Position numbers and translations under genes: made by a program
The notes under the pieces: generated by a model
Database searches by the model: none
What the model was told of the DNA's origin: nothing
What the model saw: the letters and a program-made list of their open reading frames with translations, nothing else
Origin: Molossus alvarezi
Lineage: Eukaryota > Chordata > Mammalia > Chiroptera > Molossidae
Direction: 5' to 3'
Length of the DNA: 64,000 nucleotides
NCBI GenBank assembly: GCA_037176705.1
Contig: CM073887.1
Location: forward strand, 55,389,001-55,453,000
Shown here: positions 33,463 through 44,847 of the stretch, piece after piece
Layout of the letters: each line of letters opens with the position of its first letter
Numbering within the stretch: the stretch's first letter is position 1

Positions 33463-33899
33463 TGTGTTCTGAGAATCATGAAGGTTTTATGGGCCTCCTA
33501 GGGTTGAGGAAAGGCAGGGCTTTTCTTTCATAACTGACCTGAACCTTTGGGAAGCTGTTCCTTACACGATCCCATCATTTTATTTATATGGAAAACTAAG
33601 GCACCGAGGGTCTGGGGCTTGGGAAAAGCTGGATAGGTGCTGAGTGGATTGCTCACAGGGCAGCCAGTGATGGGGAAGTCCGTGGAAGTGTGGGCTTCGG
33701 CATGGCATCAGCCCCTTCCTGTCTCTACTCCCATCGAGGGGATACAGAAAGAGACTGAGACAATACAGAGACATCGAGAGAGACACAGAGAGAGGGGGGA
33801 GGGGAGAGAGAGAGAGACCGAGACAAAGGCTGAGTCAGAAAAAGGCTAGGCAACGCAGAGGGACGGAGATAGAAAGACCTAGAGACAGAATTGAAGGAC

Positions 33900-34250
33900 A
33901 GGACAGACCCAGAAAGGGCCACCGTCCAGGGAGACTCCGGGCTGCCCCGTCGTGGGGCGCGCCAAGTGCTCCCCACTCCCGCCCCTGTCGTGCCTGGGCT
34001 GTGACTTCACGGCCCGCGCGGATTCTATAAATGGCCAGGCGGCGGAGGCCCGCGGCCTGGAGGCCAGGCGGAATGAGTCAGCGTGCGCGTCACCGCCGCC
34101 GGGTCCCTGCCAGGCCCCGCCAGGCCCCGCCCTCGCCCGTTCCAGGCCGCCAGAGGGCGCCCGCGGTGAGCTCGGCCAGGGCATGCGCAGTAATGACCTG
34201 TGGCCCGCCGAGGGCGGCTCTTCATGATCAGGATCAAGCAATTGAGTGTT
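33900..34250. promoter_or_regulatory. Orphan CpG island between ECSIT and CNN1
   Basis: A CpG-rich block 1.6-1.9 kb upstream of CNN1 exon 1. It has TGACTTCA (34012-34019), a TATA/CArG-like CTATAAATGG (34025-34034), an AP-1 site TGAGTCA (34074-34080), a CTCF-type core (34147-34160) and an NRF-1-like GCATGCGCA (34181-34189). No exon was recognised. It may be an alternative CNN1 promoter, a non-coding RNA start or a boundary element. Confidence 0.45.
34147..34160 (+). promoter_or_regulatory. CTCF-type motif (13 of 14)
   Basis: CCGCCAGAGGGCGC, one mismatch to the core consensus, inside the orphan CpG island. Confidence 0.5.
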
Positions 34251-34429
34251 CGAATTCTGGCTCTGCCACCCTCAGGTTGCGTGCTCCGGGTAGTCTAGTC
34301 GGTTTCTCCTCTCTGTGCTTCATATCGACCCCACTTCATAAGGTTGTTGTGAAGAATTAGTTAACAGTATTTTAGTGTATCTTCAACATATCATTGCAAG
34401 CCACAACTTGTCCTTAGTTGCCTTAGCCC

Positions 34430-34660
34430 AGACGTTCTCAAGTGGGGGAGATCTGCCTCCCTCCCCCCCCTGGGATCATTTGTCAGTGTTTGGAGACATT
34501 TTTGTTTATCAAAGCTAAAGTGGTGTTACTAGTGTCTAGTAAGTAGGCAGAAACTTGGGATGCTGCTTAAAGTCCTACAGTGCCCAGGACAGTGCCCCAC
34601 TACGTAGAATTGTCCAACCCTGATGTCAACAGTGCTGAGTTTGAGAAATCTGCCTTTACC
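34430..34660 (+). mobile_element. MER5A-type hAT fossil
   Basis: GTTCTCAAGTGGGGGAGA...GTTTGGAGACATTTTTG...ACAGTGCCCAGGACAGT...GAGTTTGAGAAA is the MER5A pattern. Confidence 0.75.
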
Positions 34661-34669
34661 TTTTAGCAT

Positions 34670-34850
34670 TAAGGGCAGGGGCCTCGGTTCAAATTCTGCT
34701 CTGCCACTGGCAAGCTGTGAGACATTAGGGAAGTGATTCCACACCCCGTGCATTGTTAGATTGCATGTACTAACATTCACTCCTGAGAGTGTTATGAGGA
34801 TTGAGCTGATATGTACAGTGCTTGGAACAGGACCTGAATTAAGGGCTGTT
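34670..34850 (+). repeat. MIR SINE fossil
   Basis: MIR core CTCTGCCACTGGCAAGCTGT and the following TTATGAGGATTGAGC. Another MIR-like piece is at 34240-34370. Confidence 0.7.
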
Positions 34851-35639
34851 GTCACATTAGCATACTACAGCTGTGCCTTTAGCATATGACCAGCAAATTG
34901 AATGTCCTTAACATATTAGTGAATGGCAGGTTGCTGACATGTCACCCAAGTGTCACTAGTATGAATTTGACATATGTGGCATAATGTGGTCATGTCACCC
35001 TGTGGCCCAGGGGTGAGATCTGGCTAGCTGGGGCTGCTTGCAGGTATTCCCTCTGGGCCATCTTGGCTGGGGCAGGGATGTATGGGGATATACATGGCCT
35101 GAAACCTGTTAACACATTCAACCCATAGGCAGATGAGGAGGGTGAGATTCAGGATCTTTGCTCCCCCAGGATCTTATAAGGGGCTGGAGGGGACAGAAGT
35201 GGGATGCCAGATTCTCAGCAGAAAAAAACCCAACTTATTCCCTGACTTCTCCCCTATGCCTGGCACTGCACTGGGCACATCAGAGGCCTTGTTTCTTCTG
35301 ATCCTCACAACATTTTCTCAAGGCAGGCGCGATCATTAGCCCATTTTACAGATGTGACAACAAAGGCCTAGAGAGAAGGGACTTGTTTATAGTTAAGGAC
35401 TTTTGGTTTCTGGAGTTAAACCTAGGATGGTGTTCCCTAAACTACCTCATGCGGGAGTCCTGCCTCAAGACTGGAGAGAGACAGGGAGAGATGGTTTCAG
35501 AGACAGACACAAAGAGACTGGGAGACCCCGCCAGAGGCCTTGTGAGTGGGGGTTTGGGAGGAGTGGGAGTAAAGTTGGTATCTGTCTGGCTAAACGCCCC
35601 CAAAAGAGAACCCAGGCCGCCCCCCTAGGTGGAAACAAT

Positions 35640-35871
35640 GACACAATCAGCTCCCAATACCAAGGCCCTGACATCACGAAAGGGGGGTGGCCAAGGTGGG
35701 GGGCGCCCCGCCCCTTGGCAGGCCCCTATGGCCAATGGGATGGCTCTGGAAGAGGCCCGGGCCGCCTCCGTAGCTTCAAAAACGTGTGAGGAGGGAAGAG
35801 GGTGCAGACAGAGCCTCAGCTGCTGCAGCGGTCCTCAGAGCTACCGTCACCACTGCCCACCACCGGCCAGC
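35640..35871 (+). promoter_or_regulatory. CNN1: CNN1 proximal promoter and 5' UTR
   Basis: Contains a GC box (CCCCGCCCC, 35706-35714) and a CCAAT box (35732-35736) about 60-90 bases before the likely start site near 35795-35830. There is no clear TATA element and no CArG box here, which makes the intron 1 CArG cluster noteworthy. Confidence 0.5.
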
Positions 35872-35934
35872 ATGTCCTCCGCTCACTTCAACCGAGGCCC
35901 CGCCTACGGTCTGTCAGCCGAGGTCAAGAACAAG
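35872..35934 (+). CDS. CNN1: CNN1 exon 1 (coding part)
   Basis: [20 protein letters not shown] and one lysine, ending AACAAG|GTAGGG in phase 0. The ATG context is CAGCATGT. Confidence 0.97.
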
Positions 35935-38900
35935 GTAGGGCTAGAGGGCCTCTCCTGGTCTGGCCCACACGCCCTGCCAGGCCAGAGGCCCTGCTTTTGG
36001 GATTCCCTGGACGCCCTCCTTCCTGTCCCATGTGACTTGGAATCTGAGAGGGAAGAGGGACAAGTATGCTTTAGAGGTTGCCTTCCGCCCCCTCTTGAGC
36101 ATCCCAGAGCCCTCAGCCACTATTGGGAGGAAGAGGGAGCATACAGGCAACCACAGATCAACAGAGGGGTCATACCATTGTGAAGACCCTACTTCATCAG
36201 AATCCCGCTAACCCCTGTTTTCATGGTGGGCTGGGGGAGACTTGTTGATCTTCCCCACTCCCCCAGCCTGACAGAAGTTGGGGAGTGCTTGAGAACTGGG
36301 GTTCTTGGGGGTGAGGCCTAGAAAGTGAAGGGAGAAGGAGGCAGCTGAGGGCAGAGTGGGCATTAGAAACACAGCAGGGGCCTCCTAATTTCGGAATTAG
36401 GAAGACATTGAGACATGACCTCTATGCTATGGATGGGTAAACTGAGGTTCAGAGGGGAGAGGCAAGTAGCTAGGGTCCTACAAAAGGGAGGTGCAGAGCT
36501 AGGCCCCTGGTCTCGCCCCCTGGCCTTACCCCCTTCTACACCAGAATGGAATCGACTTCTCCAGGGCAGGGAACTTGAAGTCTCCAACCCACTGGAATGC
36601 TCCCATGTGCCCTGCCAGGGGAGGAGTCCCAGCCCCATTTGACAGAGGGGAACACTGAGGTGGAGGGTGGCTTTTGCCAGAAAGTGAGAAAGTAGAGAGC
36701 TGGTGTTGGAACCTGGGTAGAGGATCCTGATCCTTATGGCTGGAGGAAGAGGCAGGTGGGGGGCGGGTGATCACGCGGGAGACACATCCCAGTGCTCCCC
36801 GCCCCCCTTCCAGCAGCCGGCCCCAGAGCCCAGAGGAGCCGCCACGCCATATAAGGCGGCCTCGGGGAGCCCGGCCCGCGGGGAGCGCTATATAAGGGCC
36901 GGTTTGCTTTATAAAGCCAAGCTGGTAGGGAGGGGGGTGGCAGGGCCCCGGCCAGGTGAGGGGTCCATCCCCTGCAACCTCCCCCTTCCCCTCCCCCAGG
37001 AAAAGGGGAGCCGGTCTGGGCTGGGGGCTGAGGGTTCCAGAGAAATGGAGATTCCAGGAGCCTGAGACAGGAGAGAGACAGACGGGGGAGGGTGAGCCAG
37101 GAGTAAGATAAGACTGAGACACGGATGGAGGGGTAGAGCGGGGAGACAGACGAGCCCCACCCCCCACCAGAGGCCGGGAACTGAAGTGGGGAAATGGACA
37201 GTGATCCACAGATGGATGATGAGCCCCATCCCCAGCCAGATATGGGGAGATGGAGACAGGAAGGCAGGGCCAAGCAAAAACAGACATAGCTGGGGGAGAG
37301 AGAAAGAGGACCCAGGAAAGAGGGAGAGGGACAGAGAAATACAAACATAGTGCTTGAGGCCACAAATAAGACAAAGACAAGGCCTGACCCCCTGCCAGAG
37401 TTGGCTCTAGATGAGGACCTGAAGACGAAGATGCAAGTCCCCAGCAAGGCAGCATTCAGGGGCACCTCCTCAGGGCTCCTCCTTTGCCAGAGGCTCCCAG
37501 TCTTCCAGCGGGGGAGGGGGGAAAGCAAAGTGGGGTGGGAGGCAGGGCCAGAGAAAGCAAAGCCCCAAGTTTGGCCTGGAGGGGGAACCAGGAGGCCAGG
37601 CACCACCCCCCAACTTGGAGTATCCCCCTCTCCATCCACCCTTGTCCGCATACTCTGGTGCCAAACCTCAGAATGCTGGGAATGGCCCCCTGGGCAGGTG
37701 CCACCTCAGCCCTGGCCCTCAGCCCCCTCAGCCCCCCCCCATACTGTGGAGGAATTGCCTTAGTTGGGAAGGGATGAGGAAGGAGATCAGGCTTAGGGAG
37801 CAAATCCTCACCATCATCTTTGTGCCTTCAACCCCCAGCTGGCCCAGAAGTACGACCTCCAGCGGGAGCAGGAACTTCGAGAGTGGATTGAGGGGGTGAC
37901 TGGACGTCGCATAGGCAACAACTTCATGGATGGCCTCAAAGATGGCATCATTCTTTGCGAGTGAGTGGGACACAGTTGGCCCAGACTCTGCCTAGGGTTG
38001 ACCCCCAACCAGTACTCATTTCTCCCCCCCAGCCCCTTCACAGATCATGAGCTGGGTTGTGCACTTTATATTTCAGACCTTGAAACAGCCCTCTGAGGTG
38101 GCAAATAATCTTGTGCCCACTGAACAGGAAAGAAAACTGAGACTTAGGTAAAACACATCACCCAAAGTCCCGTGCATTTCCAATGGAAACGACTCCAGAT
38201 TCTAACATCTTAACCACCATGCATATGGGGCACACGGGCCCATTTATGGCCTCCAGTGTCCCAAGAGAGGTCACAGCAAAAAGACAACAGGTCACAATGG
38301 TCTGTCACTGGCTTGGTGACAAGGGATATGCCACAATAATTCAAGCAGGTTCTGATTTTCTACTCTTCTCAGAACTGAAACCATCGAGGAAGATGCAAAC
38401 CTTCCTGGCTGCCAAGCCCTGGTTCCAGATTCCACCACTGTAATGCTGGGCGGGGCCCTGGGCCTGGCAGAGGTCCTGCTGTATCTCCCGCAGTGCAGGA
38501 TGCCATGAAGACCAGTGTGCCCTTGGGAATGTTCTTTACCAAACCCTAGGTGCTGGAATGGGGGGCAGATGGGACTATCTTGCTGTACAGTATCCGCTGG
38601 GAAGAAGAAACAGAGAGACAGCCTGGTGTCCCAGCTCAGTCAGGGCTGCTGGCTGGGCCTTAGAGTGCAGAGCCACTCACCCACTCAGGCCTTCATGCAC
38701 CAAACATTTACAGAGCTCCTGCTGTATGCCAGGTCTAGGCACTGGGGATAGTGAACAAAATAGCCTCAGAGTTCACAGGGAGCTTCAGTGGAGGAGATGG
38801 ATTGAACGATTGGTGAAATAATCACACACTTACCTGTGGTGGGAAGTGTCGTGGAGGGGAGAGTCAGTGGGGAAGAATGGGGGAGGGGGGTGGGGGGTGA

Positions 38901-41900
38901 AGGTTGCTGCTTTGTACAGAATGGTCAGGTAGGTCTTTCTGAAGAGGTAACATTTGCACAGAACCTTGGACAAAGTGAGGGAGGTAGCCAGGTGAGTGGC
39001 TGAGAGAATCAAGGGAGTACAAAGGCCCTGAGGGCCCGGCTCGTGTGGCTCAGTGGTTGAGCATGGACCCATGCACTAAGAGGTCACCAGTTTGATTCCT
39101 GGTCAGGGCACATGCCCAGGTTGTGGGCCTGATCCCTAGTGGGGGTGTGTGCAGGAGGTGGCCAATCAATGTTCTCTCTCATCGATGTTTCTCTCTCTCC
39201 TCCTCCCTTTCTCTCGCTCTCAAATCAATCAAGAAAGAAAAAAAAGCCCTGGCCGGTTTTCTCAGTGGTTAGAGCATAAGCCCGCGGACCGATGGGTTGT
39301 GGGTTCGATTCTGGTCAAGGGCACGTACCTAGGTTGTGATTTGTCCCCAGCCCTGGTTGGGGTCATGTGGGAGGCAGCCACTCGATGTGCACCTTTCAAG
39401 TCAATGTTTCTCTCTGTCTCTCTTCCCCTCTCTCCCTTCTACTCTATCTGAACAAAAAAAATGGAAATGAGTCCTCGGGTGAGGATTAAAAAAAAAAGAA
39501 TAAAAAAATAAAAAAAACCAAAGGCCCTGAGGTAGGAATGTGTCTGGTAACTTCCAGGAACAGTGAGGAGTGCTGGCACAGGGTGATTTGGGGAGGTGGA
39601 GGGAATTAGCTGGGGGCCAGATGACATGGGGCCTCTTAGTCATCCTAAGGAGTTAGGAAACCATGGGAGCATTTTGAAGTGGGGAATAACTGGAATTGTT
39701 TTAAAAAGACCATTCTAGCTGTGAGATGAAAGGTCTGTAGGGGATGAGGTAGAAGCTGGGAACCCATGGGGAGGCCACTGCTAAAGCCCAGGAGAGCAAA
39801 GGAGATGCTGGCGGCTCAGAGCAGGGTGGTGGGAAGCTGTAGCCATCTTCAGATGGCAGAGCCAGAGGCCTTGTTGAGGGATTGGACGTGGAAGTGAGAA
39901 GGCAGGGGAGAGTCAAGGACAAGGCTGAGGGCTTTGCCTGTGCCCCTGGGAGGGTAGGTTTCCTGAATTGGGGAGAAAGAAGAAAGTTCTGTGGGAGGAG
40001 GTGGGTGTCAGGAGTCCGGGGTGGGGTGTATTTGATTCAATACACCCATGTAGGGAGCAGGGTTGGAGAGTGAGAGGCCCGGGCTCCAGGGAGATACTGG
40101 GGAGTGGTTGGCAGATCAGTAGCATTTAAACTCAAGAGATGAAGGGGGTGAGTGTGGCAGAGAAGGCAGAGGCCTGAGCTGCAGGCTCTGCATGGTGTAT
40201 AGGTCCTGAAGAGAAAAGGAGAAAGTCGGTCCCCAGGGAGAGCCACAAGGGGGCTCCCACACACCTTGACAAGGAGACTTTCTGACCAGGGGCAGAGTCT
40301 AGTTCCTGTGCTAGGTTTCCTCATCTTGCTCCTGCCTTTTTGGGGGCTGGATTGTGGCAAGGGTGGAGGCTCCAGCTGAGAGTGGACTGCAGTGGGAAAC
40401 AGCAAAATGGATGGCACCTACTGACTGTCATCCTGACTCCTTGTCCTGCTGGGTTGGGCAAGGGTGAGGCAGCGGGGGTCACCTTTGTCACTCCTCTCCT
40501 CTACTCCCTGTAGGTTCATCAATAAACTCCAGCCTGGCTCCGTGAAGAAGGTCAATGAGTCGACACAAAATTGGCACCAGGTGAGCCCAGACTCTAACTC
40601 TTTCAACCCCTCACCAGAGCCCCTCAGACACACCCCCTCCACTGACTGCCACCTGCTCCCCTACAGCTGGAGAACATAGGCAACTTCATCAAGGCCATCA
40701 CCAAGTACGGGGTGAAGCCCCACGATATTTTCGAGGCAAATGACCTGTTCGAGAACACCAACCACACCCAGGTGCAGTCCACCCTCCTGGCCCTGGCCAG
40801 CATGGTGAGTGTGGGCCAAGGGTGCACATGGGGGCAGAGGGACTCTGAACAGTCCGGGCTGGGATTTAAGTGGGGCCACTCATGTCCCTGATCCTAGCAT
40901 GGGTGGGAGGGGCAGCAGGTGCTGGAAGGGGACAGTGCAGCAGGAGGCTCCCCCGTCAGTCCCTGCCCCCCTTCGCTTCCCCCAGGCCAAGACAAAAGGA
41001 AATAAGGTGAATGTGGGTGTCAAGTATGCAGAGAAGCAGGAGCGGAAATTTGAGCCAGAGAAGCTTCGAGAAGGACGGAACATCATTGGGCTGCAGGTAC
41101 TCCCCTTCCCCAACTGGGTCTTACTGCTGCTCAGCCAAAGCTGGAGGTTGAGGAGGCTGGGAAGGCATCCTGGTCCCGAAAGGCTTCAGGGGACAGCACA
41201 TTTGGTCTTAATGAAACTTTATGTGTGGCACTGTGCTCTAACTCTGTACCCTAACTCACTCCTCCAACAGCTCTACAAGGTAGGCACTGTTACCATCATA
41301 TCATTTATACTGAAATCAGCTCACTTGTCAGGATCACCCAGGTGATGGGTGGCCAAGCTGAGACTTGAACCCTGGAAGTCAGGCCTGGGAGCTCTGAGCC
41401 ATTTACTGAGCTGTGACACTTTCTTTGGGCCTCAGTTCCAGTCTATAGCCTAAGAGTGGAAACAGTGCTTTGTTAGAGGGCCATGAGTGTCCACTGACAT
41501 CAGTACATCTTGTGGTCTGTGGTGAGCTCTGTAACTGAGGTGACTCTCCTTCTGGCTCCCTAGATGGGCACCAACAAGTTTGCCAGCCAGCAGGGCATGA
41601 CGGCCTATGGCACCCGGCGCCACCTCTATGACCCCAAGCTGGGCACGGACCAGCCCCTGGACCAGGCCACCATCAGCTTGCAAATGGGCACCAACAAGGG
41701 AGCCAGCCAGGTGTGTGGGGGGCTGTGGGGTGGGCTGGTGGGGCTCTTGCCCCTTTCCATGCCCATGGTCTGACTGTGTGGCTTTCCACAGGCTGGCATG
41801 ACAGCTCCAGGGACCAAGCGGCAGATCTTCGAGCCAGGGCTGGGCATGGAGCACTGTGATACTCTCAATGTCAGCCTGCAGATGGGCAGCAATAAGGGGG

Positions 41901-42037
41901 CCTCACAGCAGGGCATGACGGTGTATGGGCTGCCGCGCCAGGTTTACGACCCCAAGTACTGCCTGACGCCTGAGTACCCAGAGTTGGGCGAGCCTGCCCA
42001 CAACCACCACCCACACAACTACTACAATTCTGCCTAG
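35872..42037 (+). CDS. CNN1: CNN1, calponin-1 (smooth-muscle actin-binding protein)
   Basis: Calponin-1 is known to bind F-actin, tropomyosin and calcium-calmodulin and to restrain actomyosin ATPase in smooth muscle. Seven exons (35872-35934, 37839-37960, 40514-40580, 40667-40804, 40986-41096, 41564-41710, 41792-42037) join in phase to 297 codons plus stop, the human length. A calponin-homology domain lies around residues 28-131 ([40 protein letters not shown]). Three calponin repeats follow, each with MG(T/S)NK(F/G)AS, at about residues 168, 207 and 246. Ser175 and Thr184, known phosphorylation sites, are present. The C-terminal tail has a histidine and tyrosine cluster ([13 protein letters not shown]). 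There are only minor changes from human, for example EPEKLREG. Confidence 0.98.
35935..37838 (+). other. CNN1 intron 1
   Basis: GC-rich intron without Ves SINEs. It holds the CArG cluster, a MIR-like piece near 36380-36470 and purine-rich stretches (37060-37340). Confidence 0.8.
36847..36916 (+). promoter_or_regulatory. CNN1: CNN1 intron 1 CArG/TATA-like cluster
   Basis: A perfect SRF-binding CArG box CCATATAAGG is at 36847-36856. A one-mismatch copy CTATATAAGG is at 36888-36897, and an AT palindrome CTTTATAAAG at 36907-36916. An SRF/myocardin-responsive CArG element in CNN1 intron 1 is established in the literature, and this cluster sits in the equivalent place. Flanking DNA is GC-rich. Confidence 0.75.
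37839..37960 (+). CDS. CNN1: CNN1 exon 2
   Basis: 122 nt opening the calponin-homology domain ([16 protein letters not shown]). The acceptor is CCCCCAG and the donor TGCGA|GTGAGT, with a glutamate codon split 2+1. Confidence 0.97.
39033..39240 (+). repeat. Ves SINE, second subfamily (left half of a pair)
   Basis: Starts right after CAAAGGCCCTGAG (39020-39032). The matching duplication lies after the next SINE. Confidence 0.88.
39241..39517 (+). repeat. Ves SINE (right half of a pair)
   Basis: Joined to the A-tail of the previous SINE. The outer duplication CAAAGGCCCTGAG is at 39518-39530. Confidence 0.92.
40514..40580 (+). CDS. CNN1: CNN1 exon 3
   Basis: 67 nt encoding [20 protein letters not shown] and HQ. 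The acceptor is CCTGTAG and the donor CACCAG|GTGAGC. Confidence 0.97.
40667..40804 (+). CDS. CNN1: CNN1 exon 4
   Basis: 138 nt finishing the calponin-homology core, including [20 protein letters not shown]. The donor is AGCATG|GTGAGT. Confidence 0.97.
40986..41096 (+). CDS. CNN1: CNN1 exon 5
   Basis: 111 nt encoding the linker from [17 protein letters not shown] to GRNIIGLQ. The donor is CTGCAG|GTACTC. Confidence 0.97.
41180..41420. repeat. MIR-like fossil in CNN1 intron 5
   Basis: AACAGCTCTACAAGGTAGGC with MIR-type surroundings, old and diverged. Confidence 0.5.
41564..41710 (+). CDS. CNN1: CNN1 exon 6 (calponin repeat 1, start of repeat 2)
   Basis: 147 nt starting [17 protein letters not shown], which carries Ser175 and Thr184, and ending MGTNKGASQ. 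The donor is AGCCAG|GTGTGT. Confidence 0.97.
41792..42037 (+). CDS. CNN1: CNN1 exon 7 (repeats 2-3, tail, stop)
   Basis: 246 nt from [20 protein letters not shown] to the TAG at 42035-42037. It includes the third repeat [16 protein letters not shown]. Confidence 0.97.
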   Translation, partial: AGMTAPGTKRQIFEPGLGMEHCDTLNVSLQMGSNKGASQQGMTVYGLPRQVYDPKYCLTPEYPELGEPAHNHHPHNYYNSA

Positions 42038-42550
42038 GGCCCTGGGCCTCCTGCCTTCCCCCAAGGGAGGCTGGCTGCTGCTCTCAGCAGGGCCTAGCCT
42101 GGCCCCGCTGACCCCTGCTCCCTGCATGGCGCCCTCCAGCCCCTGGCACCTGCCTACAGGGTTAGCATTTGGGGGTAGCAGATTGGGGGGCCTGTGTGGG
42201 GGAAGAGGGCTCTCCTCTCTGGAGTGCTGCAGGGTCCAACATCGAGCCGGGTGTTCCCAATAGCACCCAAAGGATGCACTGAGCAAAGCTACCCCAGCTG
42301 TCCCCCGACTCCCTCATAGGTGGGTTCCCCCCAGGACAAAAAGCCCCTCAAGCGAAGCCCCCAGAGCCCAGGCTCAGCCTGCCTCCACCCCATTCCCACA
42401 TGGGAGCCAACTGCATGCCCAGAGACCCAGCGGACACACGCGGTTTGGTTTGCAGCGACTGGCGTATGTGGATGTGACAGCGGTGTTTGTAACACGAGCA
42501 CTTTCTTTTTCTATTTCACTGGAGCACAATAAATGGCTATAAAATCATCT
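42038..42550 (+). other. CNN1: CNN1 3' UTR with poly(A) signal
   Basis: About 500 bases of GC-rich sequence follow the stop, ending near AATAAA at 42528-42533. Cleavage is expected around 42545-42560. The length fits a short single-exon 3' UTR. Confidence 0.75.
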
Positions 42551-42559
42551 GAAGACTGG

Positions 42560-44180
42560 CTGCTCTGTCCTGGAGCCTGCATGGCTCTTGCACAAACAGC
42601 CTTGCTCAGATAGGCTTCATCTCCCGAACACACATCTGTGTAGGCACACATCCTCCCATACACCTTAAGATACACAAAAGCTCACCCAGGCTGGACCAGG
42701 ACAGACAGACATCCACACACACACATTTGGGGGGTATGGTGTGCATATGCTCTCTGCAGCCTTAGAGGCACACACATGCAGTGCACATTCCCACATAAAA
42801 AGACAAAAAACACAACCCCCCTTACATAGGTACACAATACCCACACACGCATGGCTCAGTACCCATGTACTTTCCTGGGGGGCCCGTGAGTTGTGATGAA
42901 AGAGACCAAGTGCTGGGATGGGCTAGATGGGACAGGTTACCTTGGGCAAGTCACTTTCCCTCTCTAGGCCTGTTTTTCCATCAGGAAAATGGGGATAGCA
43001 AAGCTCATTGGGAAGCTTAAATAACAACTCTAAACACGATGACGTTTGGCACTGACTGATGGACAAGCTGGGTCCTGGAGGCTCCTGTGGGCAGGGGGAC
43101 CCCTTTAGTCATGGAGTGCATTACTGGGGGAGAGTGAGTGGGGACAGGGCAGTGGGCAAGGACGGGGCATTTCAGGGGCTCAGGGGAATGGCTTTTTACC
43201 GACTGGCACAGAGCAGCTGAGTAGCTGCCTGCTGACATGGCTGCCTAGTGTGCCCAGCTCACTCTACCCTCTACTTAAGGCTGATCACCCAGTCTTGCCT
43301 GCCATTCCAGGACCGTAGAAGTTCGTGGACAGGCCCCCAACTTCCCTATGTTTCAGAGGGAAACCCGTTCTGTGACGTTGGCCCCAGTTATCCCTCTTGC
43401 ATGCCACTGTCAGGGTTCCAAGGAGAAGATGCAGCCATGAAAGGTCACAGGGCAGCTTTCTCACCTTCCTTCCCCAGGGCAGGGTGGAGGCTGGAACACA
43501 AGGGATCTGCAGAGACAGACACCACAAGACCCCCATGCACAGATGGTATAGCCCCTGGGGTCTTGTAAACTGGATTCCACGCACTCTTGGCCTGGCTACT
43601 GTGAATTTTGCTCCTCTAGGGCCAGCTCAAGAAGCTATGCTGAGGATCCATACCTGGCTCTGGGCCCTGCTTCCTCTGGAAAACAGCACCATATTAGCAC
43701 TTGGCCTGTGAGACTGGGGTGGGCGGGCCCTGGATGCCAGAGGATAGAGCCCCCTTTCCCTGGACCCCAGAAGCAGTCCTCCACTCTGCCTGTGACCACT
43801 GGTTCTTGTCTGGGCTAGAAGACCTTACCTGGGGCCTTGGAGGGGTGGTGGGAACACCAGGAAGGAGCATCTCAGGGCATGGTGGACTTCAGGGGCACAT
43901 GCGAGACCCAGTGGCTGGGCCTGGTGGTCAGGGCTTCCTGCCAGTTAAGCATCTTCTTCAACTGTTCATATCTCTCAATGCCCATGCTAGGTATCTCCAT
44001 CCTCAGCATGGCCCCCAGGAGGAAGGTTCCATCATCCTTCCCACGTACCAACGAGAAGTCCAAAGCACAGGTCCCCTGCTGCTCAGGCTCATGAGGCCAG
44101 AAGGCAAACTGGATTTGCCCCAGGCTACTGAGCGCCGGGTCCTCCGTAACCACGAGACTGTCAGCCATATTCAGATGTGT
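42560..44180. other. Intergenic DNA between CNN1 and ELOF1
   Basis: CA-rich, low-complexity stretch (42620-42860), a MIR piece (about 42920-43040) and unassigned sequence. No exon recognised. Confidence 0.5.
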
Positions 44181-44182
44181 GC

Positions 44183-44438
44183 TTTTTTTTTTTTTTTTTT
44201 TTATCCTCACCCGAGGACATTTTTCCATTTTTTGTTCAGGTAGAGTAGGAGGGGGAGAGAGGAACAGAGAGAGAGAGAAACATCGACGTGAAGGGACACA
44301 TCGAGTGGCTGCCACCCGCACGACTGACCAGAGCCGGGGACAAACTGCAACCGAGGTACATGCCCTTAGCGGGAACCGAACCCGGGTCTCTCGGGACCGC
44401 AGGCCGACACTCTAACCGCTGAGCCAAACCGGCCAGGG
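44183..44438 (-). repeat. Ves SINE (young)
   Basis: Near-consensus copy with an 18-T tail. Flanked by AGATGTGTGCTTTTTT on both sides. Confidence 0.95.
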
Positions 44439-44847
44439 CAGATGTGTGCTTTTTTAACACTACCAAGCAATGAACTAAATTCTGACACTACCTACCTGGA
44501 GATAGTGTCAGATCCCATAGAATAAGGGCTTGGTCCTCCAAGGTGGTCCACCCCCTCTTCAGCTGCCAATTGCAAGTCCAGGAGCTTCTGACCATGGGGC
44601 TACAGAGTGTTTTCCCATGACCCGCTTACTAGAATAGTCATTGTACTCTGAGAAACATGTTACTTATTCGATTATAGGTTTATTATAAAAGGATATAACC
44701 CAGAAACAGCCCAATGAAGAGCTACAGAGGAAAGCAAGGGAAGGAGAGCAGAACTGCCATGCCCTCTCCATGTGCACCCCCCCCAGCACCTCCATGTGTT
44801 CACCAACCTGGAAGCTCACCACATCTTTATATTTATTTAATTTTTAA

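Larger units (their letters stand above)
38690..40200 (-). repeat. L2 LINE fragment in CNN1 intron 2, interrupted
   Basis: A long antisense L2 piece (AGGTAACATTTGCACAGAAC, GGGGCCTCTTAGTCATCCTA, TTAAAAAGACCATTCTAGCT), split by the SINE pair at 39033-39517. Confidence 0.7.

Noticed and set aside
33725..33976. 83-codon frame rich in serine and leucine (LSRSLSLSPPPS)
   Set aside because: It translates a GA/CT-rich low-complexity stretch beside the CpG island.
36526..37651. Two overlapping antisense open frames of about 305-309 codons in CNN1 intron 1
   Set aside because: Proline-, serine- and leucine-rich translations without any recognisable domain, in GC-rich DNA poor in stop codons, with no splice or promoter logic. 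They look like chance frames.
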